NCBI RefSeq assembly: GCF_000685805.1
Contig: NZ_JMKP01000004.1
Location: 1 to 64,000, forward strand
From: Psychrobacter phenylpyruvicus DSM 7000 = NBRC 102152
Lineage (GTDB): Bacteria > Pseudomonadota > Gammaproteobacteria > Pseudomonadales > Moraxellaceae
Length of the DNA: 64,000 nt
Reading direction: 5' to 3'
Positions 30,807 through 44,145 of the stretch are shown here, in pieces (positions within the stretch are counted from its first letter, which is position 1; each line of letters opens with the position of its first letter). A program made the position numbers and the translations under genes. The notes beneath the pieces were generated by a model that was given only the letters and a program-made list of their open reading frames with translations, did no database searches and was not told the origin of the DNA.

Positions 30807-33008
30807 ATGAGTAACTCTGTTAATAACAATGAAAATCGCGTTCAAAAAGGCATCTTAGCCATTGATAGCCAACTTTATAATTTTATTGAAAATGATGTGC
30901 TACCCCGTGTTGGTGTGGAATCAGAGGCTTACTGGTCTAACTTTGAAGAGATTGTTAAAAAGTTCACCCCACGCAACAAAGAGCTTTTAGCCAAGCGTGA
31001 TGAGCTACAGGCCAAAATCGATCAGTGGCACTTAGACAACCCAACCAAAGATGGCGAAATTGACTATCCAAAATACAAAGAATTCTTAACTGAAATTGGC
31101 TACCTACTGCCAGAAGGGGATGACTTTGAAGTTTCAACAGAGAATGTTGATCCTGAAATCGCTAGTATCCCTGGTCCACAGCTAGTAGTACCTGTTCGTA
31201 ACGCCCGTTATGCATTAAACGCAGCCAATGCTCGTTGGGGTAGTTTCTATGATGCTTTATATGGTACTGACGTAATCGATACCGCTGATGGTAAAGACAA
31301 AGGCAGTAGCTATAATCCAAAACGTGGTGAAGCCGTTGTGGCTTATGCCAAAGCTTTCTTAGATGAGAACTTCGCACTGGCGCAAGGCAGCTACACAGAG
31401 GTTACTGGCTTTAGCGTTGAGGGCGGCGAATTAAAAATTGCTCAAGGTGATAACACGACTACATTAGCCGATACTGCTCAGTTTGTGGGTTATGTGGGTG
31501 AAGAGAGCAATCCAAAAGGTATCTTATTAAAGAACAATAACTTACACGTTGAAATCCAAATTGATGCCAACCATCCAGTGGGCGAAACTGACCCAGCTCA
31601 TATCAAAGACGTGTTATTAGAGTCAGCGATCACTGCTATTCAAGACTGTGAAGACTCAGTAGCTGCTGTTGATGCTGAAGAAAAAGTAGAAGCTTACCGC
31701 AACTGGTTTGGTTTAATGAATGGCGACTTAACTGAGACCTTCACTAAAGGTGGCAAAGAGTTAACTCGTAAACTAAATCCAGATCGTGAATACACCACGC
31801 CAGACGGTGGAAAGCTGGTATTACCAGGTCGTGCGGTATTGTTAATCCGTAACGTGGGTCACTTAATGCAAAACCCAGCGATATTGGTAGATCTAGGCGA
31901 AGGTCAAGAAGAGATCTTCGAGGGCATCATGGACGCCTTGATAACGCCACTATTAACTATCAATGACATCAAAGGTAAGAATGAGCGTTCAAACTCTCGT
32001 GAAGGCTCAATGTACATCGTTAAGCCGAAGATGCATGGTCCGGAAGAAGTTAAATTCGCTAACGAATTATTCGCAGCGGTTGAAGATGCCCTAGGTTTAC
32101 CACGTAATACTCTAAAAATGGGTGTTATGGATGAAGAACGTCGTACTACTGTAAACCTAAAAGAGTGTATCCGTCAGGCTAAAGAGCGTGTGATCTTCAT
32201 CAACACCGGTTTCTTAGACCGTACAGGTGATGAGATGCATACTAGTATGAATGCTGGTGCTTTCGTACGTAAAGGTGATATGAAGTCACAAGCTTGGTTA
32301 CCAGCTTATGAGCAGTGGAACGTAGATATCGGTATCGAGACCGGCTTAATTGGCCGTGCTCAGATCGGTAAAGGTATGTGGGCAAAGCCTGATGAAATGA
32401 AAGAGATGGTTGAGACTAAGTCTAATCATCCTCAAGCTGGTGCAACGACTGCTTGGGTACCTTCACCAACAGGCGCAACCCTGCACAGTATTCATTACCA
32501 TCAAAACAACGTAAAAGAGATTCAAGAGAAATTCAAGAGCCGTGAGCGTGCTAGCTTAGATGATATCTTGACCATTCCATTAGCCAAAGACACCAACTGG
32601 AGTGACGAAGAGAAGCGTCAAGAGCTTGATAACAACGCACAAGGTATCTTAGGTTATGTTGTACGCTGGGTAGATCAAGGTGTGGGTTGTTCAAAAGTAC
32701 CTGATATCAATAACGTTGGTCTAATGGAAGACCGCGCAACGCTACGTATCTCAAGTCAGCACATCGCTAACTGGTTACATCATGGCATCGTAACTGAAGA
32801 GCAGGTTATGGAGTCTATGAAGCGTATGGCCAAAGTTGTAGATGAGCAAAACTTAGGCGATCCTAACTACATGCCTATGGCTGATAACTTCGACAACTCA
32901 ATCGCTTTCAAAGCCGCTTGTGACTTAGTATTCAAAGGTCGTGAGCAGCCAAGTGGTTATACTGAGCCATTACTACATGCTGCCCGCTTAAAGCTAAAAG
33001 CGCGCTAA
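30807..33008 (+). CDS. glcB: Malate synthase G
   Basis: 733-aa enzyme condensing glyoxylate and acetyl-CoA to malate. The TIM-barrel region has [55 protein letters not shown] and [20 protein letters not shown], all diagnostic of the monomeric G isoform. ATG 30807 is chosen because AAAGGA lies about 9 nt upstream and the family starts here. A GTG at 30735 would add 24 unlike residues. No glcDEF genes or isocitrate lyase are adjacent. Confidence 0.96.
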   Translation: MSNSVNNNENRVQKGILAIDSQLYNFIENDVLPRVGVESEAYWSNFEEIVKKFTPRNKELLAKRDELQAKIDQWHLDNPTKDGEIDYPKYKEFLTEIGYLLPEGDDFEVSTENVDPEIASIPGPQLVVPVRNARYALNAANARWGSFYDALYGTDVIDTADGKDKGSSYNPKRGEAVVAYAKAFLDENFALAQGSYTEVTGFSVEGGELKIAQGDNTTTLADTAQFVGYVGEESNPKGILLKNNNLHVEIQIDANHPVGETDPAHIKDVLLESAITAIQDCEDSVAAVDAEEKVEAYRNWFGLMNGDLTETFTKGGKELTRKLNPDREYTTPDGGKLVLPGRAVLLIRNVGHLMQNPAILVDLGEGQEEIFEGIMDALITPLLTINDIKGKNERSNSREGSMYIVKPKMHGPEEVKFANELFAAVEDALGLPRNTLKMGVMDEERRTTVNLKECIRQAKERVIFINTGFLDRTGDEMHTSMNAGAFVRKGDMKSQAWLPAYEQWNVDIGIETGLIGRAQIGKGMWAKPDEMKEMVETKSNHPQAGATTAWVPSPTGATLHSIHYHQNNVKEIQEKFKSRERASLDDILTIPLAKDTNWSDEEKRQELDNNAQGILGYVVRWVDQGVGCSKVPDINNVGLMEDRATLRISSQHIANWLHHGIVTEEQVMESMKRMAKVVDEQNLGDPNYMPMADNFDNSIAFKAACDLVFKGREQPSGYTEPLLHAARLKLKAR

Positions 33009-33102
33009 GCTAACTAGAGAAGAGGGCTGTATATAGCTTGTCTTAATCTATAGCTAGCTATCTTTGATCTTTATATAGTTTTAGCAAAACCGTCCTAATT
33101 CT

Positions 33103-33140
33103 CCCTTTGGCGTATGTGATATACGCCTTAGGGTTTTTTA
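33103..33140 (+). terminator. Intrinsic terminator after glcB
   Basis: CCCTTTGGCGTAT (33103-33115) pairs with ATACGCCTTAGGG (33121-33133) with a small internal mismatch. TTTTTTATT follows. Confidence 0.85.
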
Positions 33141-33693
33141 TTGCCTGTGCTAAACGCTGTAATCAATTGCCTTGAGGTTAGGGACTTATACTAAAGCCAA
33201 GGGTCAATTGTAGCTATATAAGTTAGGTGCAGGTATCTGTTAATATCAGTTAGTAGCTGTTTTAAGCCCAAAATTCTATTTTGGCTGAGTTATCAAGAGA
33301 AGCTACATAATTTTTTTAGCATTAATTTCTTTAAGTGTATCAATTAGTTAAATGATATCTATAGCAATATCCGCAATAAAATTGCTGAAATAAATGTTGC
33401 AAATTATTTCAAAGTTGATATCCTTAGGTTCAAAGTATGAGTTTGGTTAGTGATGTAACAGAACTATTAACTTAGTTTTATCTTGTATCGTTATATTAGT
33501 AAGCGAATAGATAAATTTAGTTACTCATTTAACACATATGTCACATAATGTTGCCATAATCATATTTAAGTCAGTTCTAACTAATTTTGTCTCTTTTTTA
33601 GATACAAGTGAAGTTTAGATCTTTATGGAAGAAACTGGGCGTTAGCTTGTTAGGGCAGCCCATAACTAAAATTGTATAGTGGAGATTTACCCC
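33134..33693. other. Long AT-rich region upstream of the porin gene
   Basis: About 560 nt with no open frame of note and no repeat I can define. It must hold the porin promoter. A loose candidate is TTAACT near 33467 with TATATT near 33492, at a poor 19-nt spacing, so no promoter is called. Confidence 0.4.
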
Positions 33694-34755
33694 ATGAAAA
33701 AACTACTTTTAGCATCAGCTGTTGCTGCTCTATCTGTATCTGCGGCTAACGCTGCTCCTACCGTTTACGGTAAAATCTTTATGACAGCTGATTACGTTGA
33801 TGAAGAGCATAAAGGTATAAATCATGATGAAAATGGTGTTGAAATTAACTCTCAAAGTTCACGCTTAGGTCTTAAAGGTTCAGAGCCATTGAGTGCTAAC
33901 ACTGATATTATCTATCAATTAGAGTACAAAATTGATGTTGATAATGATAATGATGACCAAACTTTCAAAAGTCGCGACACTTTCTTAGGTGTTAAAAACA
34001 ACACATTTGGTGAGTTCCGTGTTGGTCATAACCAGTCAACTACTGACTACATCAATAACGTAGTTGTTAACGAAGGTTATTGGGATAACTTAGGTGATAC
34101 TGATCTTGGTGATAACAAAATCCGTCCTGTAAATATGGCAGACAGTGGTCGTATTAAGAACTCTGTTGTATGGAAAGCACCAAAATTTGATGGTATTCCA
34201 TTAGAGTTTGCTGCTATGTATGCCAATGATGATAACTACGCTGGTGAGAAAAACAGCGGTTGGGGTGCCTCATTAATGTTTGATCAAGGCGCTGGCTATA
34301 CTCTTGGTGTTGCATATGATGATGATGTAAACCTTAAAGAAGGTAGCTTGATCCGTGGTACTGCTACTTTAGACTTAGCTACTTTCAACTCAGGTTTCCC
34401 TGTAACGCTAGGCGCTTTATATCAAGAAGCTGACTATGATGATGGTAAGAAAAAAGAGAAAGGTTATATCATCAGTGCGGAAATGGGTCTAACTAACTTT
34501 GCTAAGCCAGCGGCTATCTATACTCAGTACAACAACACCTCTAACCTAGGTGGTGTTAAAGATTTTGATTCAGATCAAATCGTTGTGGGTGGTAAGTACT
34601 ACTATCAGAAAAACATGATTGCTCATGCTTACATTGGTCAAAACGATGCTGACAATGTTCCTGGTGTTATTCGTGACACTGCAGGTAACTTAACAAGTGT
34701 TAAAGGCGATGGTAAAGTATTCGCAGTTGGTGCTGGCCTAGAATACAAATTCTAA
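33694..34755 (+). CDS. Gram-negative general porin (Porin_4-like)
   Basis: 353-aa outer-membrane barrel protein forming diffusion channels. The signal peptide is residues 1-20 (MKKLLLASAVAALSVSAANA), with the mature start APTVYGKIFMTADY. SSRLGLKGSEPL and TFLGVKNNTFGEFRVGHNQS are typical of the neisserial-type porin family. The barrel ends in GAGLEYKF with C-terminal Phe. Loops are Asp-rich, suggesting a negative pore. ATG 33694 is preferred over GTG 33679 because it gives the clean signal peptide. GGAG lies upstream. Confidence 0.92.
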   Translation: MKKLLLASAVAALSVSAANAAPTVYGKIFMTADYVDEEHKGINHDENGVEINSQSSRLGLKGSEPLSANTDIIYQLEYKIDVDNDNDDQTFKSRDTFLGVKNNTFGEFRVGHNQSTTDYINNVVVNEGYWDNLGDTDLGDNKIRPVNMADSGRIKNSVVWKAPKFDGIPLEFAAMYANDDNYAGEKNSGWGASLMFDQGAGYTLGVAYDDDVNLKEGSLIRGTATLDLATFNSGFPVTLGALYQEADYDDGKKKEKGYIISAEMGLTNFAKPAAIYTQYNNTSNLGGVKDFDSDQIVVGGKYYYQKNMIAHAYIGQNDADNVPGVIRDTAGNLTSVKGDGKVFAVGAGLEYKF

Positions 34756-34783
34756 TTTAATTTAGAATCTTATTCTCAAAAAG

Positions 34784-34812
34784 CTCATCCCTTCGGGGAT
34801 GAGTTTTTTTAT
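34784..34812 (+). terminator. Intrinsic terminator after the porin gene
   Basis: CTCATCCC and GGGATGAG enclose the stable tetraloop TTCG and are followed by seven T. Confidence 0.95.
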
Positions 34813-36713
<1,901 letters not shown>

Positions 36714-36793
36714 GCTCATAGCAGTTAGTAACTGGCTATTAGTGAATTATAAACGAGTTATAATCAAGTTATAGGATTGATAATCCGTTTTAC

Positions 36794-36826
36794 AAAAAGA
36801 GGTTGGGCTATCCTAACCTCTTTTTT
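36794..36826 (+). terminator. Intrinsic terminator after pyrG
   Basis: AAAAAGAGGTT (36794-36804) pairs with AACCTCTTTTTT around a GGGCTATCCT region. The T-run closes it. Confidence 0.85.
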
Positions 36827-36949
36827 GTTTCTTAAGCTAAGTTTGGTGTTTTGTACATAAGGTTTGTATTTGAACTAGCATGTACTACAATCACTATATT
36901 GCATCGCCCTTTATGGTTAAAAACTTTGGATAATAAAAAAGAGACCTTT

Positions 36950-37810
36950 ATGACTGCATTAACTAAAGCACAATCACAAATTCAGTTAAATGATATTAGC
37001 ATCGCCAATGATAAGCCTTTTGTGCTATTTGGTGGTATGAACGTTTTGGAGTCAAAAGAACTGGCTTTTGAAATTGCCGAGGGTTACATTGATATCTGTA
37101 ATCGTTTGGGTATTGGCTATGTCTTTAAGGCAAGCTTTGATAAAGCCAACCGTTCTAGCCTAAATTCATACCGTGGTCCAGGCCTAGAAAAAGGCGTCGA
37201 CTGGTTGGGTCAAATCAAAGAAAAATATAATGTACCAATCATTACTGATGTGCACGAGCCATACCAAGCCGAGCCAGTGGCTGAAGTGGCCGATATCATT
37301 CAGCTGCCAGCTTTTTTAAGTCGCCAAACAGATTTGGTACAAGCTATGGCTAGAACTGGGGCTATTATTAATGTCAAAAAAGCACAGTTTTTGGCCCCAC
37401 ATGAGATGCGCCATATTATCAATAAGTGCTTAGAGGCAGGCAATGATAAAGTGATTCTTTGTGAGCGTGGCACCTCTTTTGGTTACAATAACCTAGTGGT
37501 AGATATGCTTGGCTTTGATACTATGAAAAAGATGGATGTGCCAGTTTTCTTCGATGTGACACACAGCCTACAGCAGCCTGGTGCACGTAGTGATAGTGCT
37601 GGTGGCCGCCGCGAGCAGATTACTACCTTGGCTCGTGCGGGCATGGCAACAGGTCTTGCAGGATTATTCTTAGAAGCGCATCCAGAGCCAGAATTGGCAA
37701 AGTGTGATGGTCCTTGTGCGCTGCGAATGAGCCAATTAGAGCCATTTCTAATGCAGCTAAAGCAAATTGATGAGTTGGTAAAAGGCTTTAGCGTGCTGGA
37801 CACTCATTAA
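36950..37810 (+). CDS. kdsA: 3-deoxy-8-phosphooctulonate synthase (KDO-8-P synthase)
   Basis: 286-aa enzyme joining phosphoenolpyruvate and arabinose-5-phosphate for the lipopolysaccharide core. Conserved stretches are [58 protein letters not shown] and [14 protein letters not shown] 36950 matches the family start. The frame is open to 36851, but the upstream part lies in the spacer and encodes no family sequence. Confidence 0.96.
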   Translation: MTALTKAQSQIQLNDISIANDKPFVLFGGMNVLESKELAFEIAEGYIDICNRLGIGYVFKASFDKANRSSLNSYRGPGLEKGVDWLGQIKEKYNVPIITDVHEPYQAEPVAEVADIIQLPAFLSRQTDLVQAMARTGAIINVKKAQFLAPHEMRHIINKCLEAGNDKVILCERGTSFGYNNLVVDMLGFDTMKKMDVPVFFDVTHSLQQPGARSDSAGGRREQITTLARAGMATGLAGLFLEAHPEPELAKCDGPCALRMSQLEPFLMQLKQIDELVKGFSVLDTH

Positions 37811-37888
37811 TGTTATGTTGCTAGCAGACAGCTAATTATCAAATTAAACAACTAAAATTAATAAAAATAACAGCTTAGAGGGGGCGGT

Positions 37889-38137
37889 ATGGCCATTCAA
37901 CAAGTCCAGTTTAGTATTAAAAATATTGACGATGCTGAAGGTATTCAAGGCGTTATTACTGCCTTAAAAAATATCGACGGTGTTCAATCAGCCGAGCTGT
38001 CCCCCGAGACTGATACAGGTATTGTGCAATTTGAAGATACCAAAACCTCTATCCATGCCATTAAGGCGGCCGTTAGTATGGTAGATTATGTTACTCAGCC
38101 TTTTCCAGTGGATGCTCCTGCCAATCCAAAGAATTAG
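37889..38137 (+). CDS. HMA-fold-like small protein lacking the CxxC metal site
   Basis: 82 aa with the beta-alpha-beta-beta-alpha-beta pattern of heavy-metal-associated domains. It lines up with the CopZ-like protein that follows: GVITALKNIDGVQSAELSPE against DSALTQLNGVQSVEVDLE. The metal loop is replaced by KNIDDAEGI with no Cys, so it should not bind Cu(I) the usual way. Purine-rich GAGGGGGCGG lies just before the ATG. It sits between kdsA and the copper genes. It could be a decayed paralogue or a structural adaptor. Confidence 0.75.
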   Translation: MAIQQVQFSIKNIDDAEGIQGVITALKNIDGVQSAELSPETDTGIVQFEDTKTSIHAIKAAVSMVDYVTQPFPVDAPANPKN

Positions 38138-38239
38138 TAACTTCAATCGCTATAATAATTTTGAACTGCCTTATAGTAGAGGATAAGCTACTTAGCAGAA
38201 AATAAGCTAAAGCTATAAAAAAATCATAAGGAGTATATA

Positions 38240-38464
38240 ATGAGTATCGAAACTCGTGTTATCAATATCGATGGTATGACTTGTGGTGGCTGCGTAAAAA
38301 GCGTTGACAGTGCTTTAACACAGCTTAATGGGGTGCAGTCAGTAGAAGTAGACCTAGAAGGCAATAAAGCTGCAGTGACTTATGATTCCTCAGCAGTAGC
38401 CGTTGATGCTATAGTAGAAGCCATTGAAGAGGCAGGCTTTGATGCGGCTATTGCAGGTGAATAA
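38240..38464 (+). CDS. copZ: Copper chaperone, CopZ-like HMA protein
   Basis: 74-aa metallochaperone. The Cu(I) site is GMTCGGCVKSV with Cys15 and Cys18. The rest follows the HMA pattern to the end (AIEEAGFDAAI). AAGGAG lies about 9 nt upstream. It is followed by a strong terminator, so copA downstream is probably transcribed separately, though the two should work together in copper export. Confidence 0.9.
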   Translation: MSIETRVINIDGMTCGGCVKSVDSALTQLNGVQSVEVDLEGNKAAVTYDSSAVAVDAIVEAIEEAGFDAAIAGE

Positions 38465-38502
38465 GCCAAAAGGGTTAATAATTGCGTTTCATTAACTCAA
38501 TA

Positions 38503-38528
38503 AGCCAGCTTTGTGCTGGCTTTTTTTA
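38503..38528 (+). terminator. Intrinsic terminator after copZ-like gene
   Basis: AGCCAGC (38503-38509) pairs with GCTGGCT (38515-38521) and is followed by a run of T. Confidence 0.9.
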
Positions 38529-38577
38529 TTTTAAGTTTTTTATTTTAAGTTTTTTATTTTAAGCTTTTTATTTTATA
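38522..38577. repeat. 14-bp tandem repeat downstream of the terminator
   Basis: TTTTTTATTTTAAG occurs three times exactly (38522-38563), followed by a degenerate fourth copy. The terminator T-run is its first copy. Confidence 0.85.
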
Positions 38578-38696
38578 AATCAAAAAAAGCTAGCAGACAG
38601 TTATCCCTTGCACCCATTGATTATGTACCGCTTCCTGTCTAGAATTCTTCGCGAGTTACTTCTTTTTATTTCTACTTAGTTAACCTTGGTGTTGTC

Positions 38697-41030
38697 ATGT
38701 CCACTTCGCAAGCTACAAATAACGATAATAACAATCAAAATAATGCTAAAACTAAACCGCCAATTGCGACTGAAAACTTGGCGAAGACTCAGTTCCAAAT
38801 TGAGGGTATGTCGTGTCAAGCGTGTGCCACTCGTATCGAAAAAGTTTTGAATAAAAAACCAGCCATTGACTCAGCAAGCGTTAGCTTCGCTGGTGAGACA
38901 CTGAACGTCTCTTATGATGCCAGTCAATCCAGTGCTGAGCAGATTAGCGAGTGGGTACGCAAGACAGGATTCACAGCTGTACCTATGGCGGATAACCAAA
39001 TCCCTCAGGCGGCCGATAAGTCTATGGATTGGCGATTGGTGCTAATCTGGATTTGTATGATTCCTTTTTTGATCGGTATGGCAGGAATGATGCTGGGCCA
39101 AGGTATGAGCTGGATGCCGCCATTATGGATACAGTTTGTATTGGCCACTTTTGTTCAGTTGGGGCTGGCCGGTCCTTTTTATCGTAGTGCTTGGGCCTCT
39201 ATCAAAGGCGGCCTGGCTAATATGGATGTGCTAGTGGTGATCGGGACAGTGACCATCTGGGCTTATTCTACTTTTATTTGGTTAGAGAGCTTAGGGGTTA
39301 ATCTATTAGATAGCAGTAGTTTTGCCTTAAGTTGGTCAGATATTACCAGTCATAGCGCGGCTCATGTTCCAGTATACTTTGAGGCCGGTGTGATGATTAT
39401 AGCCTTTGTTAAGCTAGGCAAGTACTTAGAGCAGCGTACCAAGAAGCATAGCCTAAATAGCATTAATATGCTGCTAGAGCTGACGCCTACCACGGTGGAG
39501 AGATTGGTTGCTGTTAAACCGCAGCAAGCAACACAGCTTGAGAACAGTGATGCAGAATTAAGCTTTGAGCAAGTAAATTTAAATGAAGTACAAAAAGGCG
39601 ATGTACTGCGTGCCAAGCAAGGCTCACGAGTGGCAACAGATGGGGTGGTTATATCAGGTGAAGGCTGGTGTGATGAAAGTCACTTAACAGGCGAGTCGAT
39701 TCCGGTTACCAAAAATAAAGGCGATAAAGTACTGGCCGGTGCCATGGTAGAAAACGGTAGCCTGAATTATCAAGTTACTGCGAAGGGCAGTGACACTCAG
39801 CTAAGTGATATGGTGAAGGCGCTGAGTGAGGCTCAAGGCAGTAAAGCCGATCTGGCACGCTTAGCAGATAAAGTAGCGGCGGTATTTGTGCCGGTAGTAG
39901 TACTTATTGCCTTGGTTACTTTTGGGCTAACCTTATCTATCACAGGGACAATGGATAAAGCTGTTTTGCATGCGGTATCAGTACTGGTCATTGCTTGTCC
40001 TTGTGCGCTAGGACTGGCTACTCCAGCGGCGATTATGGCCGGCATGGGCGTGGCGGCTCGTCATGGGGTGTGGTTTAAAGACGCTCAAAGCTTAGAGATG
40101 GCCGGTAGTGTGGATACAGTTGTATTTGATAAGACCGGTACTTTGACCAAAGGCAAGCCGCATATTGTCGACTCAATGATGGTCAACAAAGAAATTAAAG
40201 CAAATGATGTGCTGCAGCTGGCGGCAAGTGTTGAAGTCCATGTCAGCCATCCTTTAGCGACAGCTGTGGTGAATGCCGCTCAGGCCAAAGACTTACCTCT
40301 GCTTGCAGCGGGTAAAGTGGATGTGGTATCTGGGCTTGGGGTAAAAGCTGATATAGAAGGCTTTGGTGAGGTAAAAGTAGGTACTGCTGAATTTGTGGGC
40401 TTAACTCTACCCAAAAAACTGCCTAAAGTTTGGCAGATAGCCAGCACTATTGCAGTTAGTGTTGAGGGAATACCGCTTGGCATGTTTGCTTTGGCCGATG
40501 AGCTAAAAGAAGAAAGCCCTCAAGCCGTTCAAGCCTTAAAGCAAGATGGTTTAGAGGTGGTGCTACTAAGTGGTGATAAACCTTTAGTGGTGCAGCAAGT
40601 TGCTGACGATTTAGATATCAAAGTGGCTCATGGTCACTTTAAACCTCGTGATAAAGCGCAGTGGATTGAGGCGCATCAAGCGGTGGGCCACAAGGTAGCC
40701 ATGGTAGGGGATGGGGTCAACGATGCACCGGCTATGGCCACGGCCTATGCCAGCTTCGCTATGCTAGAGGGGACAGAAGTAGCCAAACACAGCGCATCAG
40801 CCAGATTAATGGGTGACTCAATTATGCAGGTACACTCAGGGGTTGATATTGCCAAAGCCACAGTGCGTAATATTAAGCAAAACCTATTTTTTGCCTTTGT
40901 TTATAACTGCTTAGGGATTCCATTAGCAGCGTTTGGTTTACTTAACCCGATGATTGCTGCAGCGGCAATGGCATTAAGCTCAATTTCGGTATTAATGAAT
41001 GCTCTGCGCTTGACCCGTCACAAGGTCTAA
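38697..41030 (+). CDS. copA: Cu(I)-exporting P-type ATPase
   Basis: 777-aa inner-membrane P1B-ATPase. One N-terminal HMA domain has Cys40-x2-Cys43 in GMSCQACATR. The actuator loop is HLTGESIPVTKNKGDK. The transport site is CPC in VIACPCALGLATPAA. The phosphorylation site is DKTGTLTKGKPH. The nucleotide-domain HP motif is in VHVSHPLATAV, and the hinge is MVGDGVNDAPAMA. A 30-residue Asn/Gln-rich stretch precedes the HMA domain. The ribosome site at ATG 38697 is poor. No cueR-like gene is adjacent. Confidence 0.95.
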   Translation: MSTSQATNNDNNNQNNAKTKPPIATENLAKTQFQIEGMSCQACATRIEKVLNKKPAIDSASVSFAGETLNVSYDASQSSAEQISEWVRKTGFTAVPMADNQIPQAADKSMDWRLVLIWICMIPFLIGMAGMMLGQGMSWMPPLWIQFVLATFVQLGLAGPFYRSAWASIKGGLANMDVLVVIGTVTIWAYSTFIWLESLGVNLLDSSSFALSWSDITSHSAAHVPVYFEAGVMIIAFVKLGKYLEQRTKKHSLNSINMLLELTPTTVERLVAVKPQQATQLENSDAELSFEQVNLNEVQKGDVLRAKQGSRVATDGVVISGEGWCDESHLTGESIPVTKNKGDKVLAGAMVENGSLNYQVTAKGSDTQLSDMVKALSEAQGSKADLARLADKVAAVFVPVVVLIALVTFGLTLSITGTMDKAVLHAVSVLVIACPCALGLATPAAIMAGMGVAARHGVWFKDAQSLEMAGSVDTVVFDKTGTLTKGKPHIVDSMMVNKEIKANDVLQLAASVEVHVSHPLATAVVNAAQAKDLPLLAAGKVDVVSGLGVKADIEGFGEVKVGTAEFVGLTLPKKLPKVWQIASTIAVSVEGIPLGMFALADELKEESPQAVQALKQDGLEVVLLSGDKPLVVQQVADDLDIKVAHGHFKPRDKAQWIEAHQAVGHKVAMVGDGVNDAPAMATAYASFAMLEGTEVAKHSASARLMGDSIMQVHSGVDIAKATVRNIKQNLFFAFVYNCLGIPLAAFGLLNPMIAAAAMALSSISVLMNALRLTRHKV

Positions 41031-41252
41031 CTTGTAGCAATAATTGCTGGGGCTTATGTTTTTGGTAAATGCTGCTCAATAAGCCCTTTTATTTGTAGAT
41101 AATTGCTTGGTAATGGATTTGAAACATCCAAGATTTTTGGAATTTGTGCTATCATTAACCAAATTAATTTGCACAAAAAAATACGTTAAGAACCCCTTTG
41201 AGTAACCCTTATTTTCTAGGTAATCTGCTCAAAACTTATTCTTATTATTTAA

Positions 41253-42590
<1,338 letters not shown>

Positions 42591-42635
42591 TGAGACCGCT
42601 TGTTTTTGTTAAATTAGTTGTCGAAAGTTAATAGT

Positions 42636-42680
42636 AGATTGAGTGGTTTTCCTAGGGGATACCACTCAATCTTGCTATTA
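42636..42680 (+). terminator. Possible terminator after eno
   Basis: AGATTGAGTGG (42636-42646) pairs perfectly with CCACTCAATCT (42662-42672). The T-tract is weak, so it may be a processing or attenuating hairpin. Confidence 0.45.
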
Positions 42681-42780
42681 TAGACTGCACAAATACTGCT
42701 ATACTTTTGTAGCAAGCTGTATTTTATTCTCAGCCATTGTTATATTCATGCTTACTCTTTAATCTATCCTAAGTCCTCTT

Positions 42781-43134
42781 ATGAAATATTTTAGCCAATT
42801 TATGTTGTTTTTAATTGCTGTTGCGGTATTGCTAGGCTTGCAATATCAGTATTGGCTAGGGAAAAGTGGGCGAGCAGGATTAGAAATGCTACATCAAGAG
42901 ATGCAAGTTCAGCAGCAAATCAATGATCAAAAGATGGATGAGAATAAAGTATTGCGTGCTGACGTGAATGATTTAAAAAATGGGTTGGAAGCGGTAGAAG
43001 AGCATGCCCGTCTAGACTTAGGCTTAATCAAGCCAGGTGAGACTTTTGTGCAATTGTCTACTGCGCCTACTACCCATAGCAATCAACCCACACCGCCTGT
43101 TAATCCAGAGGATGCGATAGAAAGTATTCCTTAG
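42781..43134 (+). CDS. ftsB: Cell division protein FtsB
   Basis: 117-aa single-pass divisome protein acting with FtsL and FtsQ. A short cytoplasmic start leads into a membrane helix at about 6-22. A coiled coil rich in Gln, Glu and Leu runs from about 33 to 75. The family-typical EEHARLDLGLIKPGETFVQL follows, then a Pro/Thr tail. Its place between eno and ispD is the conserved gammaproteobacterial arrangement. Confidence 0.93.
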   Translation: MKYFSQFMLFLIAVAVLLGLQYQYWLGKSGRAGLEMLHQEMQVQQQINDQKMDENKVLRADVNDLKNGLEAVEEHARLDLGLIKPGETFVQLSTAPTTHSNQPTPPVNPEDAIESIP

Positions 43135-43224
43135 GGTTTAACGTCTATAGCAGTTAGTCTCTATAACATTTAACCTCTATAACCTCTATAATTATAGTGT
43201 TTATAAATTCAAAAGTGATTTATT

Positions 43225-43953
43225 TTGACCCAAACTATCTCTGATTCAGTTAGCATAGATTCTACCTCACCCCGAGTGTTTAGTCTTATTGTCGCGGCCG
43301 GCAAGGGCAGTCGCTTTGGTTCGGATATCCCCAAGCAATATACAGCAGTAAATGGCAAGACTATCCTGCAGCAAAGCGTTGCTGCTTTAGCCGCCAGTAG
43401 CTATATCAAGCAGCTGTTATTGGTTATTGCAAAGGACGATAAGGTTGCCAACAGCTTAGACTTTAGCCTGCCTGTAACTTTCACTTATGGAGGTGATGAG
43501 CGTTGGCAGTCGGTGCAGGCTGGAGTAGAAGCGGTGTTTGCTGCTGGGGCGAAAGATGAGGACTTAATTCTGATTCATGATGCGGCTCGCCCTTGTGTAT
43601 TGGCGCAGCACATTGATTTAGTGATACAGGCGGCAATGCAGCACCCTTATGGGGCAATATTAGGGGTACCGGTAGCTGATACCTTAAAACAAGTGAGTGT
43701 AGAAGGCGATATTCAAGCCACCATTGATCGAAGCAGTCTATGGCAAGCTCAGACCCCTCAAGTGTTCCGAGCCGCCAAATTACGCCAAGTTTTGCGTTAC
43801 GTGGCAGACGAGGGGTTGATGATTACCGATGAAGCCAGTGCTTTTGAAGCCATGGGCCATAGTATTAAGATAGTGCCCTGCAACAATCAAAACTTAAAGC
43901 TTACTTACGCCGAAGACTTAACTTTAATCGAGAGTATTTTAGGCAGTCGTTAG
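43225..43953 (+). CDS. ispD: 2-C-methyl-D-erythritol 4-phosphate cytidylyltransferase
   Basis: 242-aa enzyme of the non-mevalonate isoprenoid route. CTP-binding LIVAAGKGSRFG is at about 22-33, with PKQYTAVNGKTIL, IHDAARPCV, QTPQVFRAAKL and TDEASAFE following. The start is not clear-cut. TTG 43225 has a weak AAAAGTGA upstream and gives 20 residues before the family core. GTG 43276 would give a start very close to the core. There is no in-frame ATG before the core. Confidence 0.93.
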   Translation: MTQTISDSVSIDSTSPRVFSLIVAAGKGSRFGSDIPKQYTAVNGKTILQQSVAALAASSYIKQLLLVIAKDDKVANSLDFSLPVTFTYGGDERWQSVQAGVEAVFAAGAKDEDLILIHDAARPCVLAQHIDLVIQAAMQHPYGAILGVPVADTLKQVSVEGDIQATIDRSSLWQAQTPQVFRAAKLRQVLRYVADEGLMITDEASAFEAMGHSIKIVPCNNQNLKLTYAEDLTLIESILGSR

Positions 43954-44062
43954 TAGAGTCGGTTGTTAGCAGAATCAGTTGTTAAAAGAGACAGTTTCAA
44001 CGGGTTGCACAACTCAGTGCAGATAATAAACTGCCAAATACAAAGTTGTAAAATTTGCGCAT

Positions 44063-44097
44063 AAAAAAAGCCAAACTCAAAGAGTTTGGCTTTTTTC
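44063..44097. terminator. Bidirectional terminator between ispD and tRNA-Glu
   Basis: AAAAAAAGCCAAACTC pairs with GAGTTTGGCTTTTTT around a 3-nt loop, giving U-tracts on both strands. Confidence 0.9.
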
Positions 44098-44145
44098 GTA
44101 AGCAGTTATCAATCGGATAATGCTCACTTAGATAACACAAAATAG

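Noticed and set aside
36851..36949. 33-residue N-terminal extension of KdsA
   Set aside because: It lies in the spacer after the pyrG terminator, and the family starts at ATG 36950.
38137..38382. Reading the HMA-like protein as a frameshifted piece of the CopZ gene
   Set aside because: Both proteins have complete frames, their own ribosome sites and about 100 nt between them.
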